From: Eubacteriaceae bacterium
Lineage (GTDB): Bacteria > Bacillota > Clostridia > Eubacteriales > Anaerofustaceae
DNA: 14,064 nt
Assembly: GCA_017613995.1 (NCBI GenBank)
Contig: JAGACT010000033.1
Coordinates: forward strand, 1-14,064
Reading direction: 5' to 3'
The notes beneath the pieces are model-generated. The model saw only the letters and a list, made by a program, of their open reading frames with translations, was not told the DNA's origin and ran no database searches. The position numbers and the translations under genes were made by a program. Below, one piece after another: positions 14,021 to 14,064 of the stretch (within the stretch, counting starts at the first letter, position 1; the number at the start of each line of letters is the position of its first letter).

Positions 14021-14044
14021 AAAAAGGATCCAAAGATCCTTTTT
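14021..14044. terminator. Palindromic bidirectional terminator at the window end
   Basis: AAAAAGGATC and GATCCTTTTT pair perfectly over ten bases around a CAAA loop, giving an A-tract before and a T-tract behind on both strands. It lies about 100 bases upstream of the DUF3786 start and probably ends a gene outside the window. The stretch 13915-14020 holds otherwise only the DUF3786 leader. Confidence 0.75.
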
Positions 14045-14064
14045 GCGGCACAATGTATTCCTAC

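Overview
The window looks like a piece of chromosome from an anaerobic, moderately GC-rich member of the Bacillota, probably Clostridia. The evidence is a classical two-domain rubrerythrin, families that are common in anaerobic Firmicutes (UPF0371/DUF1846, DUF3786, DUF4349 lipoprotein, Rpn-like PD-(D/E)XK protein with RAEG repeats), strong GGAGG-type ribosome binding sites, use of GTG and TTG starts, and short U-tailed terminators between units. No species can be named from sequence alone. No tRNA, rRNA, insertion sequence, CRISPR array or prophage is visible. No stretch over 300 bases lacks a gene; the longest gap is about 220 bases (12960-13179).

Left part, all minus strand (1-5317). An operon reads GNAT acetyltransferase -> UPF0371 protein -> threonine aldolase, the last cut by the window edge. 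Upstream of it is a second minus-strand operon: a small two-helix membrane protein resembling DUF4342, then an OmpR-type response regulator, then its sensor histidine kinase, ended by a terminator at the kinase stop codon. Its promoter has a perfect 14-base palindrome filling most of the -35/-10 spacer.

Middle part (5438-8984). Divergent from the two-component operon are a metallo-beta-lactamase-fold hydrolase (GTG start, own promoter and terminator) and an arylamine N-acetyltransferase-like enzyme. The latter converges on rubrerythrin across a symmetric bidirectional terminator. Rubrerythrin in turn is divergent from a DUF4349 lipoprotein with a C-terminal membrane helix.

Right part (9006-14064). 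An acyl-CoA synthetase is followed by an M50-like membrane metallopeptidase on the plus strand. The -10 box that seems to serve the synthetase lies inside the loop of the preceding lipoprotein gene's terminator. Converging from the minus strand are an Rpn/PD-(D/E)XK transposase-family protein with six RAEG-type repeats and a DUF3786 protein, each with its own terminator. A palindromic terminator closes the window.

Functionally the window mixes signal transduction and envelope proteins (two-component system, small membrane protein, DUF4349 lipoprotein, M50 peptidase), oxidative-stress protection (rubrerythrin) and small-molecule metabolism (threonine aldolase, two acetyltransferases, acyl-CoA ligase, MBL hydrolase). 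I found no clear multi-gene novel defence or biosynthetic system. The best leads are the palindromic operator and unknown small protein of the two-component operon, the terminator/promoter overlap before the acyl-CoA synthetase, and the unassigned M50-like peptidase.
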